Shown here: positions 4,579 to 10,550 of the stretch, piece by piece | Layout of the letters: each line of letters starts with the position of its first letter | Position numbering within the stretch: position 1 is the stretch's first letter | Assembly (NCBI GenBank): GCA_019240175.1 | Contig: JAFAYS010000692.1 | Span: forward strand, 1-10,550 | DNA from: Chloroflexota bacterium | Lineage (GTDB): Bacteria > Chloroflexota > Chloroflexia > Chloroflexales > Kallotenuaceae | Direction: 5' to 3' | Length of the DNA: 10,550 nt | Translations under genes and position numbers: made by a program | Notes under the pieces: generated by a model | Database searches by the model: none | Seen by the model: only the letters and a program-made list of their open reading frames with translations | What the model was told of the DNA's origin: nothing

Positions 4579-7347
4579 ATGATGCGGCAACTTTCGGTAC
4601 GTGCTCGGCTATATCTAGCCTGTTGCTACCTGCTCGGGGGAATAGCGCTCTACTGGTTTATCTTCCGCCATCCCCTGGAACCGCTGAGCATGCGAGATTG
4701 GTTGCTGGCGCTGGGCCTCACTACGGTCGCGGCGATCTGCCAGGTCTTTGTGGTGGCCCGATCGAGCACTACCGGCCAGCGCTCCGATCATCTCACGCTC
4801 GCGCCCATGTTTGCCGCCGTGCTGCTCTTGCCGCGTCCGCTGCTGGCGCTGATGCTGGTGATCACCTATCTGCCCGAGTGGTACTTTCACCGGCGCTCCT
4901 GGTTCGGCCAGATCTTCAATATCTCGCAGGTGCTGATTACCGCCGCGATCACGGATACCAGCCTGCGACTGCTGATCGGCCATGACCGGCTACTCGATTC
5001 CACGCTCTTGTTTTCGATCAGCGGCCTGCGGCTGGCGCTGGCGATCCCGATCTTTCAGCTGACTCAGGCGCTGATGCTGGCCTGGGTCTTGAAGCTGGCG
5101 CGCGGCCAATCATTCCGTACCAGCGGCCTGTTCACCACCCAAAGCCTGCTGCTGGAAGGCTGCCTGACCTGCATCGGGCTGGTCTTTGCGGTCTGCTGGC
5201 TGCTCAATCCGCTCTACGGGCTGATCACCGCGATTCCGCTGGTGCTGATCTTCCAGGCGCTGCACGTGCCGAATCTCAAAGAAGAGGCCGCCTCCGATCC
5301 TAAGACCGGCCTGGCCAATATGCGGCATTTCAACGAGATCATGCAGCGCGACATTGAGCGCGTGAGCCGCAATGGACAGCCGCTCAGCCTGCTGATCTGC
5401 GATCTGGATTATCTGCGCAACATCAATAACACCTATGGGCATCAGGCCGGCGACGTGGTGCTGCTGGGCATCGCCGACATTTTGCGCCGCCATATTCGCA
5501 GCAGCGATGTTGCCGCGCGCTTCGGTGGCGAAGAGTTCGTAGTGCTGCTCAGCGATACCGATACCGAGGGTGCGCGCGCGGTAGCCGAGCGTATTCGCCT
5601 GGATCTCGAGCAGTCGCGCTTCGAGATTGGCTGCGCTGACGGGCCGATCGGCGCGACGCTGAGCATAGGCGTGGCCAGCTTTCCACGGGATGGCCGCACG
5701 ATCGAGCAGATGATGCGCGCCGCAGATCTGGCGGTCTACCAGGCCAAGCGCGACGGTCGCAATCGCGTGGTGGTAGCCGGACACGAGAGTCGCGCGCTGG
5801 CCGGCGAGTGGGCGCGCGAATATCTGGTTGCGGCGGAGATCCCGACAACGATCGCGTATGACGAAACGCCGCGCCCGTTCTGGAATTTTATTCAAAGCGC
5901 CACGCGAGCCTCGCACACCACCGGCGCGCGACTGACGCCCAAGATTACCCGTGTGTCCGGTGAAGAGTCCACACTCGTCAGCGGACCCAATCCAAGGCGA
6001 CGCTGGCTCACGCTGAGCGGCGCGCTGGTCGCCGTCGGGTTGCTCAGCCTTTGGCTCTGTGCCTCAGACAACAGTATGGCCTGGTCGTCGCTAGCCTTGT
6101 TTGGCGCGCTGACGGCGATCGTGGTCCAGTTCGCGATCGATAACCTGGGCCGGGGCAAGATCACGGTCGCCGCAGTGCCGATTCTGGCCGCGACCTTTCT
6201 GCATCATGAGGCGGGCATCCTGGTCACCGTGCTGGCGCTCACCATCTCGCAGGCGATCAAATCGCGCGGCCCGCTGTATCACTGGCTGTTCAATTTTGGT
6301 ACGCTGCTGCTGGCCGGTCTGGGCGCGCATCTGGTCTTCGGGCTGTTTGTGAGCGATCCGCTGGCGACGGCTGATCTATCGCACTTAATCCTGCCGGCGA
6401 TCATCGCTGGTCTGGTGTATCACGCGATCAACCAGGTGCTGATCTGCGTTATTCGCGGCCAGCTAGAGTCACGGCGACCGATCGAGATCTGGCAGGAAGA
6501 GTATCGCTGGCTCTCGCCGCATTATGTCGTTCTGAGCGCGCTGGCCGTCGTGCTGGCGCTGAGCTATCTGAGCTTCGGCACGCTGGGCGTGCTGGTGCTG
6601 ATGGCACCGGTGGGCATGATGCACGTAGCCTTTAAGCAGTACATGGATCGCACAAAAGTGCATGTCAAAGAGCTGCAAACCATGAACGAGCGGCTCACCG
6701 ACTCGTACGAGGCCACGCTGCAAGCGCTGACACGCGCGCTGGACACCCGCGATGAAGAGACCGAGGAGCATTCCCAGCGCGTCAAGCGCTACAGCCAGCT
6801 GACCGCCCAGCGGATGCGGCTCTCGGCTAAAGAGATCGAGGACATCGGTCGCGGCGCGCTGCTCCACGACATCGGCAAGATTGGCGTGCCCGACGCGATC
6901 TTGCTCAAGCCGGGGCGGCTCACCGAGGAGGAGCGCGCGCTGATGCGCAAGCATCCCGAGATCGGCTACCGCATGATCGCGCATATTCCGTTTCTGGCCG
7001 AGGCCGCGCAGGTTGTGCTGCATCACCACGAAGCCTTCGACGGCACCGGCTATCCCAGCCGCTTGTCGGGCAACAATATTCCGCTAGGCGCGCGCATCTT
7101 CGCCGTCGCCGACGCTTTTGACGCGCTGACCTCCGATCGGCCCTACCGCAAGGCGCTGCGGGTAGAACTGGCGATCGCGGAGATCGAGCGCTGTTCCGGC
7201 ACACAGTTCGATCCGCAGATCGTCGAGGCGTTTCTGGCGATTCCCCAGGCAGAGCTGGCAGCCGTCCACGGCGTCGCACAGCCGATGCCTAAGCCGGCTG
7301 TAGCCGAACTGCCCACCGAAGGGCTGGCCTTAGCCGTCGAAACCTAG
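4579..7347 (+). CDS. Membrane-bound bifunctional GGDEF / HD-GYP cyclic di-GMP enzyme
   Basis: This is a 922-residue inner-membrane protein. Residues about 1-228 are a multi-helix membrane module. A GGDEF diguanylate cyclase follows (about 235-400), with DPKTGLAN, the metal-binding DLDYLRNINNTYGH and the active-site GGEEF (316-320). The product-inhibition I-site RSSD (307-310) is placed exactly five residues before GGEEF. A second multi-helix module spans about 476-685. A short coiled linker leads to an HD-GYP phosphodiesterase domain (about 705-890) with HDIGKIGVPD (763-772), HHHEAFDGTGYP (815-826) and DAFDALTSDRPYR. All key residues look intact, so both synthesis and hydrolysis of c-di-GMP are possible. 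GGAG (4571-4574) suits either the ATG at 4579 or the better-spaced ATG at 4582. The gene follows a protease that carries a c-di-GMP-class riboswitch. It ends in a short convergent gap before the aldolase gene. Confidence 0.93.
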   Translation: MMRQLSVRARLYLACCYLLGGIALYWFIFRHPLEPLSMRDWLLALGLTTVAAICQVFVVARSSTTGQRSDHLTLAPMFAAVLLLPRPLLALMLVITYLPEWYFHRRSWFGQIFNISQVLITAAITDTSLRLLIGHDRLLDSTLLFSISGLRLALAIPIFQLTQALMLAWVLKLARGQSFRTSGLFTTQSLLLEGCLTCIGLVFAVCWLLNPLYGLITAIPLVLIFQALHVPNLKEEAASDPKTGLANMRHFNEIMQRDIERVSRNGQPLSLLICDLDYLRNINNTYGHQAGDVVLLGIADILRRHIRSSDVAARFGGEEFVVLLSDTDTEGARAVAERIRLDLEQSRFEIGCADGPIGATLSIGVASFPRDGRTIEQMMRAADLAVYQAKRDGRNRVVVAGHESRALAGEWAREYLVAAEIPTTIAYDETPRPFWNFIQSATRASHTTGARLTPKITRVSGEESTLVSGPNPRRRWLTLSGALVAVGLLSLWLCASDNSMAWSSLALFGALTAIVVQFAIDNLGRGKITVAAVPILAATFLHHEAGILVTVLALTISQAIKSRGPLYHWLFNFGTLLLAGLGAHLVFGLFVSDPLATADLSHLILPAIIAGLVYHAINQVLICVIRGQLESRRPIEIWQEEYRWLSPHYVVLSALAVVLALSYLSFGTLGVLVLMAPVGMMHVAFKQYMDRTKVHVKELQTMNERLTDSYEATLQALTRALDTRDEETEEHSQRVKRYSQLTAQRMRLSAKEIEDIGRGALLHDIGKIGVPDAILLKPGRLTEEERALMRKHPEIGYRMIAHIPFLAEAAQVVLHHHEAFDGTGYPSRLSGNNIPLGARIFAVADAFDALTSDRPYRKALRVELAIAEIERCSGTQFDPQIVEAFLAIPQAELAAVHGVAQPMPKPAVAELPTEGLALAVET

Positions 7348-7360
7348 CGCAGCGATCCTG

Positions 7361-7392
7361 GCTGGATTGCTCAGAATCCGCCGCGATCCAGC
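7361..7392. terminator. Weak hairpin between convergent genes
   Basis: GCTGGAT (7361-7367) pairs with ATCCAGC (7386-7392) across an 18-base loop, within the 44-base gap between the two converging stops. There is no T-run on either strand. Shared termination here is only suggested by position. Confidence 0.25.
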
Positions 7393-8138
7393 TAGGGCCG
7401 CAGCTGCGAAAGCACCTGACGCACGCCGCCAGCCAAAAAGAGCGTATCCACACCTGCGACAATCAGCGTGTAGCCTCGGTCGATGTAGGGCTGGACCGCC
7501 TCGGCTGACACGCCAAAAATGCCTAGCCGCACGCCCGCGCTCAGACACGCAGCCGTCACCCGCTCGATCGCCGCTACAACTTCGGGATGATCGACCTGCC
7601 CGATACGACCCATGCTGGCCGAAAGATCGTACGGCCCGACCAGCACCGCGTCCACACCCGCAACCTGCACAATCGCCTCGATCTGATTTACTGCATCGAT
7701 GTGCTCGGCCTGCACAACGACTGCTGTACGCTCGTTGGCGTGCGCGATGTAGTCCTGGAGCTGCAAGCCATAGCCGTGCGCCCGCCCGATCCCCACGCCG
7801 CGCGTTCCCTGTGGCGCATACTTAGACCAGCACACAACCTGCGCGGCCTGCTCCGCCGAGTTCACCTGTGGCGCGATAATGCCCGCCGCGCCGATATCCA
7901 GCGCTTTTTTGATCGGCTCTTCGGCGGTGGAGGCCAGCCGCACTAGCGAGGGCACCGCGCCCGCCGCTTGCAGCGCAGCCTGTAGCTCAGCCGTCGCGAA
8001 GACGCTGTGCTCGGCGTCGATAAACAGCCAGTCAACGCCGCTCAACGCCAGAATCTCAGCAACCGCCGGCGCAGTCAGTGTCAGCATCGTCCCGAGCAAT
8101 TGGTCGCCGCGCCGCAGCCGCTCACGAAGATCATGCAT
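7392..8138 (-). CDS. HpcH/HpaI-type class II aldolase (2-oxo acid aldolase)
   Basis: This 248-residue cytoplasmic TIM-barrel enzyme belongs to the HpcH/HpaI aldolase/citrate lyase family. Members cleave or form 2-keto-3-deoxy or 4-hydroxy-2-oxo acids to pyruvate plus an aldehyde, using a divalent metal. The expected residues are present near the positions known for E. coli HpaI: His44 (FIDAEHSVF), Arg67 (PSLVRLAS), Glu145 (VVQAEHIDAV) and Asp171 (VGPYDLSASMG). The conserved stretch APQGTRGVGIGR lies at 108-119. I chose the ATG at 8138 because AGGAG (8146-8150) lies seven bases upstream; a 39-residue extension of the frame to 8255 only reads the tandem repeats. The nearest relatives act on 4-hydroxy-2-oxoheptanedioate, 2-keto-3-deoxyglucarate or -rhamnonate. 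Which substrate applies cannot be decided, and no catabolic partners are next to it. Confidence 0.92.
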   Translation of the reverse strand: MHDLRERLRRGDQLLGTMLTLTAPAVAEILALSGVDWLFIDAEHSVFATAELQAALQAAGAVPSLVRLASTAEEPIKKALDIGAAGIIAPQVNSAEQAAQVVCWSKYAPQGTRGVGIGRAHGYGLQLQDYIAHANERTAVVVQAEHIDAVNQIEAIVQVAGVDAVLVGPYDLSASMGRIGQVDHPEVVAAIERVTAACLSAGVRLGIFGVSAEAVQPYIDRGYTLIVAGVDTLFLAGGVRQVLSQLRP

Positions 8139-8152
8139 GGACAAGCTCCTGA

Positions 8153-8221
8153 GAACAAAGGAACAAAAGAACAAGGGAACAAACGAGAACCCAGAACCGA
8201 GAACCCAGAACCTAGACCCTA
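8153..8221 (-). repeat. Tandem octamer and heptamer repeats in the aldolase 5' leader
   Basis: Read on the plus strand, 8153-8184 is four 8-base units (GAACAAAG, GAACAAAA, GAACAAGG, GAACAAAC), and 8187-8221 is five 7-base units (GAACCCA, GAACCGA, GAACCCA, GAACCTA, GACCCTA). Both share the GAAC core. The block lies three bases before the aldolase ribosome site, so it would form the untranslated leader. On the minus strand the heptamers read TGGGTTC, telomere-like, and offer four GG or GGG tracts. Confidence 0.8.
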
Positions 8222-8250
8222 AAACTGATAGAACTAATAATAAAGTACCA

Positions 8251-8328
8251 CTCATTCCCCCTTGCCTGTGACGAAGGAAACGGAGGCGGAAGCCCGCCGA
8301 CGTTCGGGGCAGGGGGATAGGGGGTGAG
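8251..8328. repeat. Inverted-repeat element with G-rich arm, possible interspersed repeat
   Basis: The left arm CTCATTCCCCCTTGCC (8251-8266) is complementary to the right arm (8308-8328), which reads GGCAGGGGGATAG, four further G, then TGAG. The G-surplus loops out. Inside, GGCGG (8285-8289) and CCGCC (8294-8298) form a small hairpin. The right arm and 8306-8330 contain four G-runs of three or more with 2-3 base loops, a canonical G-quadruplex motif. The layout resembles non-coding palindromic or MITE-like intergenic repeats, but copy number cannot be judged here. Confidence 0.5.
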
Positions 8329-8365
8329 GGCCAGGAATCGCGGAGCAGACAGTGGGTCTAGAGGA

Positions 8366-8413
8366 AGGGAAAAGTAAATCAGCGGATGAGGCTAAGTTCA
8401 GCGCTCACCCGCT
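8366..8413 (-). terminator. Intrinsic terminator of the esterase gene
   Basis: On the minus strand AGCGGGTGAG (8413-8404) pairs with CTCATCCGCT (8390-8381) over 10 bp with one wobble. Extra pairing in the loop (GCT/AGC) is possible. The hairpin is followed by GATTTACTTTTCCC. It begins 10 bases past the esterase stop. Confidence 0.65.
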
Positions 8414-8422
8414 CAACAATAC

Positions 8423-10264
8423 CTACTTGTAGCTGACGATCAGCACCGGACGATAGGCAGCCGTGACATGCTCACCGCCCGCCAGCAGCAGATAATCGCT
8501 GAAGCCGTTGCGGTTGCTGGTGTTCTGGAAACGCAGCTTGAACTGCGTGGTTCCAGTCTTGTTGATCAAGGCCAGGCCGCTGCTCGTCAGATTGCCACTG
8601 ACACGCGTGCCGGCAGCGCCGGCTCCGGTTGGCGCGGTGAAAATCACGGCCTCGCTCAGCGACACGGCGGCCTCGAAGTCGCTGGCGGCGACGGCGCAGC
8701 TCGTGCCCAGGCAGCCCTGCTTGATATCGCCGACGAGGTAGCCCATGCCGACCCATGGATTGCCGAGCGTGCCCTGCGTGTACGAGAGCCGGATCTCAGC
8801 GCCGAGAATTGTTGCGCCGTCGGGAATCGACGCGGTGTTGAATGAGAGCACACCACGGATCGGCGCGTCGGCGTTGTCGCCGGCGTACACGTCGCTGCTG
8901 ACCGCGTAGCCGCCGGTGGTGCTCGTCGGCGTATTGGCTGCCGCATAACCATCCTCTGCACCCGTCGACGTAAAGGTGACGCTGGTCTCGGGATGGTTGA
9001 TCGTGTAGGTATGCGACTGCACCGCCGAGGCGTTGGTGGCCAGATCGACGCCATAAGCTTTAAGCGTGGTCGTCGTGGTGAACAACAGCCGACCGTTGTT
9101 AGTAAAGCTGCTGCGCGTAGCGCTCGTGCGTGGATCGGAGCCGTCGGTGGTGTAGTAGATCGAGCCGGACTCGTTCAGCGACAGCCCGACCGAGACCTGC
9201 GCATCGAAGCTGCCGCCAACAGGACTCACCGTCAGCACTGGCGCGGTCGTATCACCCGGATCGCTGGGAGGCGGAGGAGTGCTGCCTGAGCCCGCGCTGA
9301 AAAAGCGCCAGATCTCCTGGCTGGCGTTCGGGCCTTTGGGCGCGGTGTACGATCCCGCCGTCGAGCCGCCCGACCAGGCGTGGCCCATCGTGTTGACCGT
9401 CCACTTTTCAAGCAACGGCGTGCCTACCGCGTCGTTGTAGATCGAGCGGGTATAGCTGAAGCCGTTGGTCACGGTGCCGTTGATGGTGCTGTCGGCGGTG
9501 GCATTGACCGAGTTATTGTCGCTGTTGTCGTCCACGTAATCGTTGGTCTGGGCCCACTGCGTGATGATCTGATCGCCATTCACGGGATAAACCGTGTAAT
9601 CGCTGGTGCCGTGAAACACGATCGCGCGTACCCGGCGTTTGGCGCTGCCCATCGCCTGATAGGCGGCCAGGCCCTGCTGATTCGGATCGGGCCCGCCCTG
9701 GCTCATCGCAGTCCAGCCCGCCGACTGTGAGGTCGCCGCTTTGTACTCAAGGCCGGAGCCCACGCCGATCGCCGAGAAGAGATCGGGATAGGTCGCGCCC
9801 ATGATCACGGCCATCGCGCCGCCCGCCGACAGCCCCGCGACATACATGCGCTGCCCGTCGATATTGTGCGTGCCGCGCAGCTTGTTGACGATCGCCGCCA
9901 GGATCGCGGGCTCGCCCGCGCCGCGCGACTGGTGCGCCGACTCGAACCACTTCCAGCATTTGTTTTGATCGGCGTTGGATGGCTGCTCAGGATAGACCAC
10001 GAGAAAGGTATTGCTTTCGGCCACCGAATTCATGCCGGTCCCGGCGGCGAAATCGTCGGGGCTTTGCGTACAGCCGTGGAGCATCATCACCAGCGGCACT
10101 GCGCTGCTGCCCGTGTAGCCGGCTGGCACCCAGAGCTTGTAGTTGCGTGAGCCGTACGAGGTCGAGACGCTGCCGGTCACCCAGCTACCAGCCCGTGTGA
10201 CCTGCGGATGCGAGACGAGAGTGAGCGCGAAAATGAGCGGCAGAGCCCAGCGGAGTCGCCTCAT
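8423..10264 (-). CDS. Secreted PHB-depolymerase-type esterase with chitobiase-like and DNRLRE-like C-terminal domains
   Basis: This is a 613-residue exported hydrolase. A signal peptide (1-25, RRLR then hydrophobic, cleavage near TRA) leads to an alpha/beta-hydrolase domain (about 30-325) of the Esterase_phd (PHB depolymerase) family. It has the oxyanion region LHGCTQ (62-67), nucleophile Ser146 in GLSAGG, acid Asp222 in HGTSDYTV and His295 in MGHAWSGG. A Pro/Ser linker (about 326-340) precedes a chitobiase/hexosaminidase C-terminal-like domain (about 342-422, YYTTDGSDPRTS). A final beta-rich domain (about 427-613, SVTFTSTGAEDGYAAANTP) resembles DNRLRE carbohydrate-associated domains. Relatives cut short-chain polyhydroxyalkanoates, feruloyl or acetyl esters of polysaccharides. 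The accessory domains favour polysaccharide-bound substrates, but this is inference. AAGGAGG (10271-10277) sits six bases before the ATG. A terminator follows the stop, and a triple direct repeat lies about 90 bases upstream. Confidence 0.93.
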   Translation of the reverse strand: MRRLRWALPLIFALTLVSHPQVTRAGSWVTGSVSTSYGSRNYKLWVPAGYTGSSAVPLVMMLHGCTQSPDDFAAGTGMNSVAESNTFLVVYPEQPSNADQNKCWKWFESAHQSRGAGEPAILAAIVNKLRGTHNIDGQRMYVAGLSAGGAMAVIMGATYPDLFSAIGVGSGLEYKAATSQSAGWTAMSQGGPDPNQQGLAAYQAMGSAKRRVRAIVFHGTSDYTVYPVNGDQIITQWAQTNDYVDDNSDNNSVNATADSTINGTVTNGFSYTRSIYNDAVGTPLLEKWTVNTMGHAWSGGSTAGSYTAPKGPNASQEIWRFFSAGSGSTPPPPSDPGDTTAPVLTVSPVGGSFDAQVSVGLSLNESGSIYYTTDGSDPRTSATRSSFTNNGRLLFTTTTTLKAYGVDLATNASAVQSHTYTINHPETSVTFTSTGAEDGYAAANTPTSTTGGYAVSSDVYAGDNADAPIRGVLSFNTASIPDGATILGAEIRLSYTQGTLGNPWVGMGYLVGDIKQGCLGTSCAVAASDFEAAVSLSEAVIFTAPTGAGAAGTRVSGNLTSSGLALINKTGTTQFKLRFQNTSNRNGFSDYLLLAGGEHVTAAYRPVLIVSYK

Positions 10265-10351
10265 CGTGTTCCTCCTTGAACATATACCAGAAACGCGGTG
10301 TGAGGAGGGCGTGCGTCGTGTCCGATCGCGATCTACTTAACCCATACCGCA

Positions 10352-10379
10352 GTTACAAAAAAGTTACAGAAAGGTTAAG
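10352..10379 (-). promoter_or_regulatory. Triple 11-bp direct repeat, PhoB/OmpR-type operator candidate
   Basis: On the plus strand GTTACA (10352-10357), GTTACA (10363-10368) and GTTAAG (10374-10379) recur at exactly 11-bp steps with A-rich spacers. On the minus strand the units read TGTAAC or CTTAAC with T-rich spacers. Direct repeats in 11-bp register are typical of PhoB/OmpR-family winged-helix response regulators. The repeats lie 88-115 bases upstream of the esterase start, the only gene start nearby. A -10-like TTAAGT follows on the minus strand near 10336-10341. No other feature was seen in 10278-10351. Confidence 0.5.
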
Positions 10380-10406
10380 ATATGGCGCGACAAAAAAGCG
10401 GCCACC

Positions 10407-10433
10407 CAAAACACTCCCGACTCCGCGCGGGAG
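10407..10433 (-). terminator. Intrinsic terminator of the partial cupredoxin gene
   Basis: On the minus strand CTCCCG (10433-10428) pairs with CGGGAG (10419-10414), with the intervening bases in the loop, and TGTTTT follows (10413-10408). It lies about 28 bases past the stop of the gene at the right edge. The stem is short, so confidence is moderate. Confidence 0.5.
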
Positions 10434-10460
10434 CGAGAACAATCGATGATCGCTGGGGTG

Positions 10461-10550
10461 CTAGTGGGATGCAATCGGCAGATAGGCTTGCGGCGGCGCG
10501 TCCGGATTGGGCAGCACGTCCACATAGCCGGTCATCCAGGGATGAATCGC
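10461..10550 (-). CDS. C-terminal end of a probable cupredoxin (blue copper) protein, partial
   Basis: The minus strand is open from the right edge to a TAG at 10463-10461, showing 29 C-terminal residues that begin AIHPWMTGYVDVLPNPDAPP and end in IASH. HPWM followed by TGYVDV is the typical end of plastocyanin- or pseudoazurin-like domains, where Cys-x-x-His-x-x-Met supplies type 1 copper ligands and a last beta strand follows. The Cys would be the very next codon outside the window. Such proteins are usually exported electron carriers or domains of larger oxidases. The short proline-rich tail suggests the domain ends the protein. The frame is short, so the call rests on this motif, on good codon use and on the terminator that follows. 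Confidence 0.6.
   Translation of the reverse strand, partial: AIHPWMTGYVDVLPNPDAPPQAYLPIASH

Noticed and set aside
5110..5916. 268-aa minus-strand ORF opposite the GGDEF domain
   Set aside because: The plus-strand frame has intact GGDEF motifs, so this is an antisense open frame common in GC-rich DNA.
8139..8255. 39-codon N-terminal extension of the aldolase that looks hydrophobic, like a signal peptide
   Set aside because: The codons only read the octamer/heptamer repeats. The ATG at 8138 has a good ribosome site and gives the normal family length; this enzyme family is cytoplasmic.
8306..8330. G-quadruplex motif as a regulatory element for the esterase or aldolase
   Set aside because: It lies past the esterase terminator, and there is no evidence that it is inside the aldolase transcript. 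It is kept only as part of a repeat finding.
1..10550. tRNA, rRNA, CRISPR array, transposase or integrase genes
   Set aside because: No T-arm-like GGTTCGAATCC motif, regular repeat-spacer array, or DDE/tyrosine-recombinase motif was seen on either strand.

Overview
The window looks like a chromosomal stretch from a GC-rich bacterium, most likely Chloroflexota (class Chloroflexia, near Herpetosiphon, Roseiflexus or Kallotenue). This is an inference. It rests on a secreted subtilisin with a Trp-repeat tail, an F420-type (Ddn) oxidoreductase, RTX-type secreted proteins, strong Shine-Dalgarno sites and short intergenic repeats. No sequence search was possible. No tRNA, rRNA, CRISPR array, transposase or phage gene was seen.

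Layout. At 1-708 (+) is the C-terminal end of a secreted RTX calcium-binding protein, closed by a strong hairpin. At 843-1253 (-) is a Ddn-family deazaflavin-dependent oxidoreductase with a near-consensus sigma-70 promoter at 1322-1350. From 1504 to 1904 (+) there are two very small ORFs, one of 33 aa (doubtful) and one of 46 aa with no acidic residues, separated by a clear intrinsic terminator. From about 2041 to 2690 lies a long, gene-free, AT-richer leader. It ends in a convincing GEMM-I (cyclic di-GMP-I) riboswitch, and a possible degenerate second copy lies upstream. The riboswitch precedes a secreted S8 subtilisin (2693-4309). Next on the same strand is a large bifunctional membrane protein with two membrane modules, one followed by GGDEF and the other by HD-GYP (4579-7347). 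The right half is on the minus strand: an HpcH/HpaI-type class II aldolase (7392-8138), a repeat-bearing spacer (8139-8422), a secreted PHB-depolymerase-type esterase with chitobiase-like and DNRLRE-like accessory domains (8423-10264), and the last 29 codons of a probable cupredoxin (10461-10550).

How the parts may work together. The main theme is cyclic di-GMP. One gene carries both synthesis (GGDEF with an intact I-site) and hydrolysis (HD-GYP) domains. The gene just before it, an exported protease, carries a c-di-GMP-type aptamer in its leader. A six-base anti-Shine-Dalgarno match sits seven bases after the aptamer, which suggests translational control. The likely sense is that second-messenger level sets the output of an extracellular protease. 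Secreted RTX, esterase and copper proteins nearby suggest a region devoted to the cell surface and secreted enzymes. A triple 11-bp direct repeat upstream of the esterase resembles a PhoB/OmpR-family operator.
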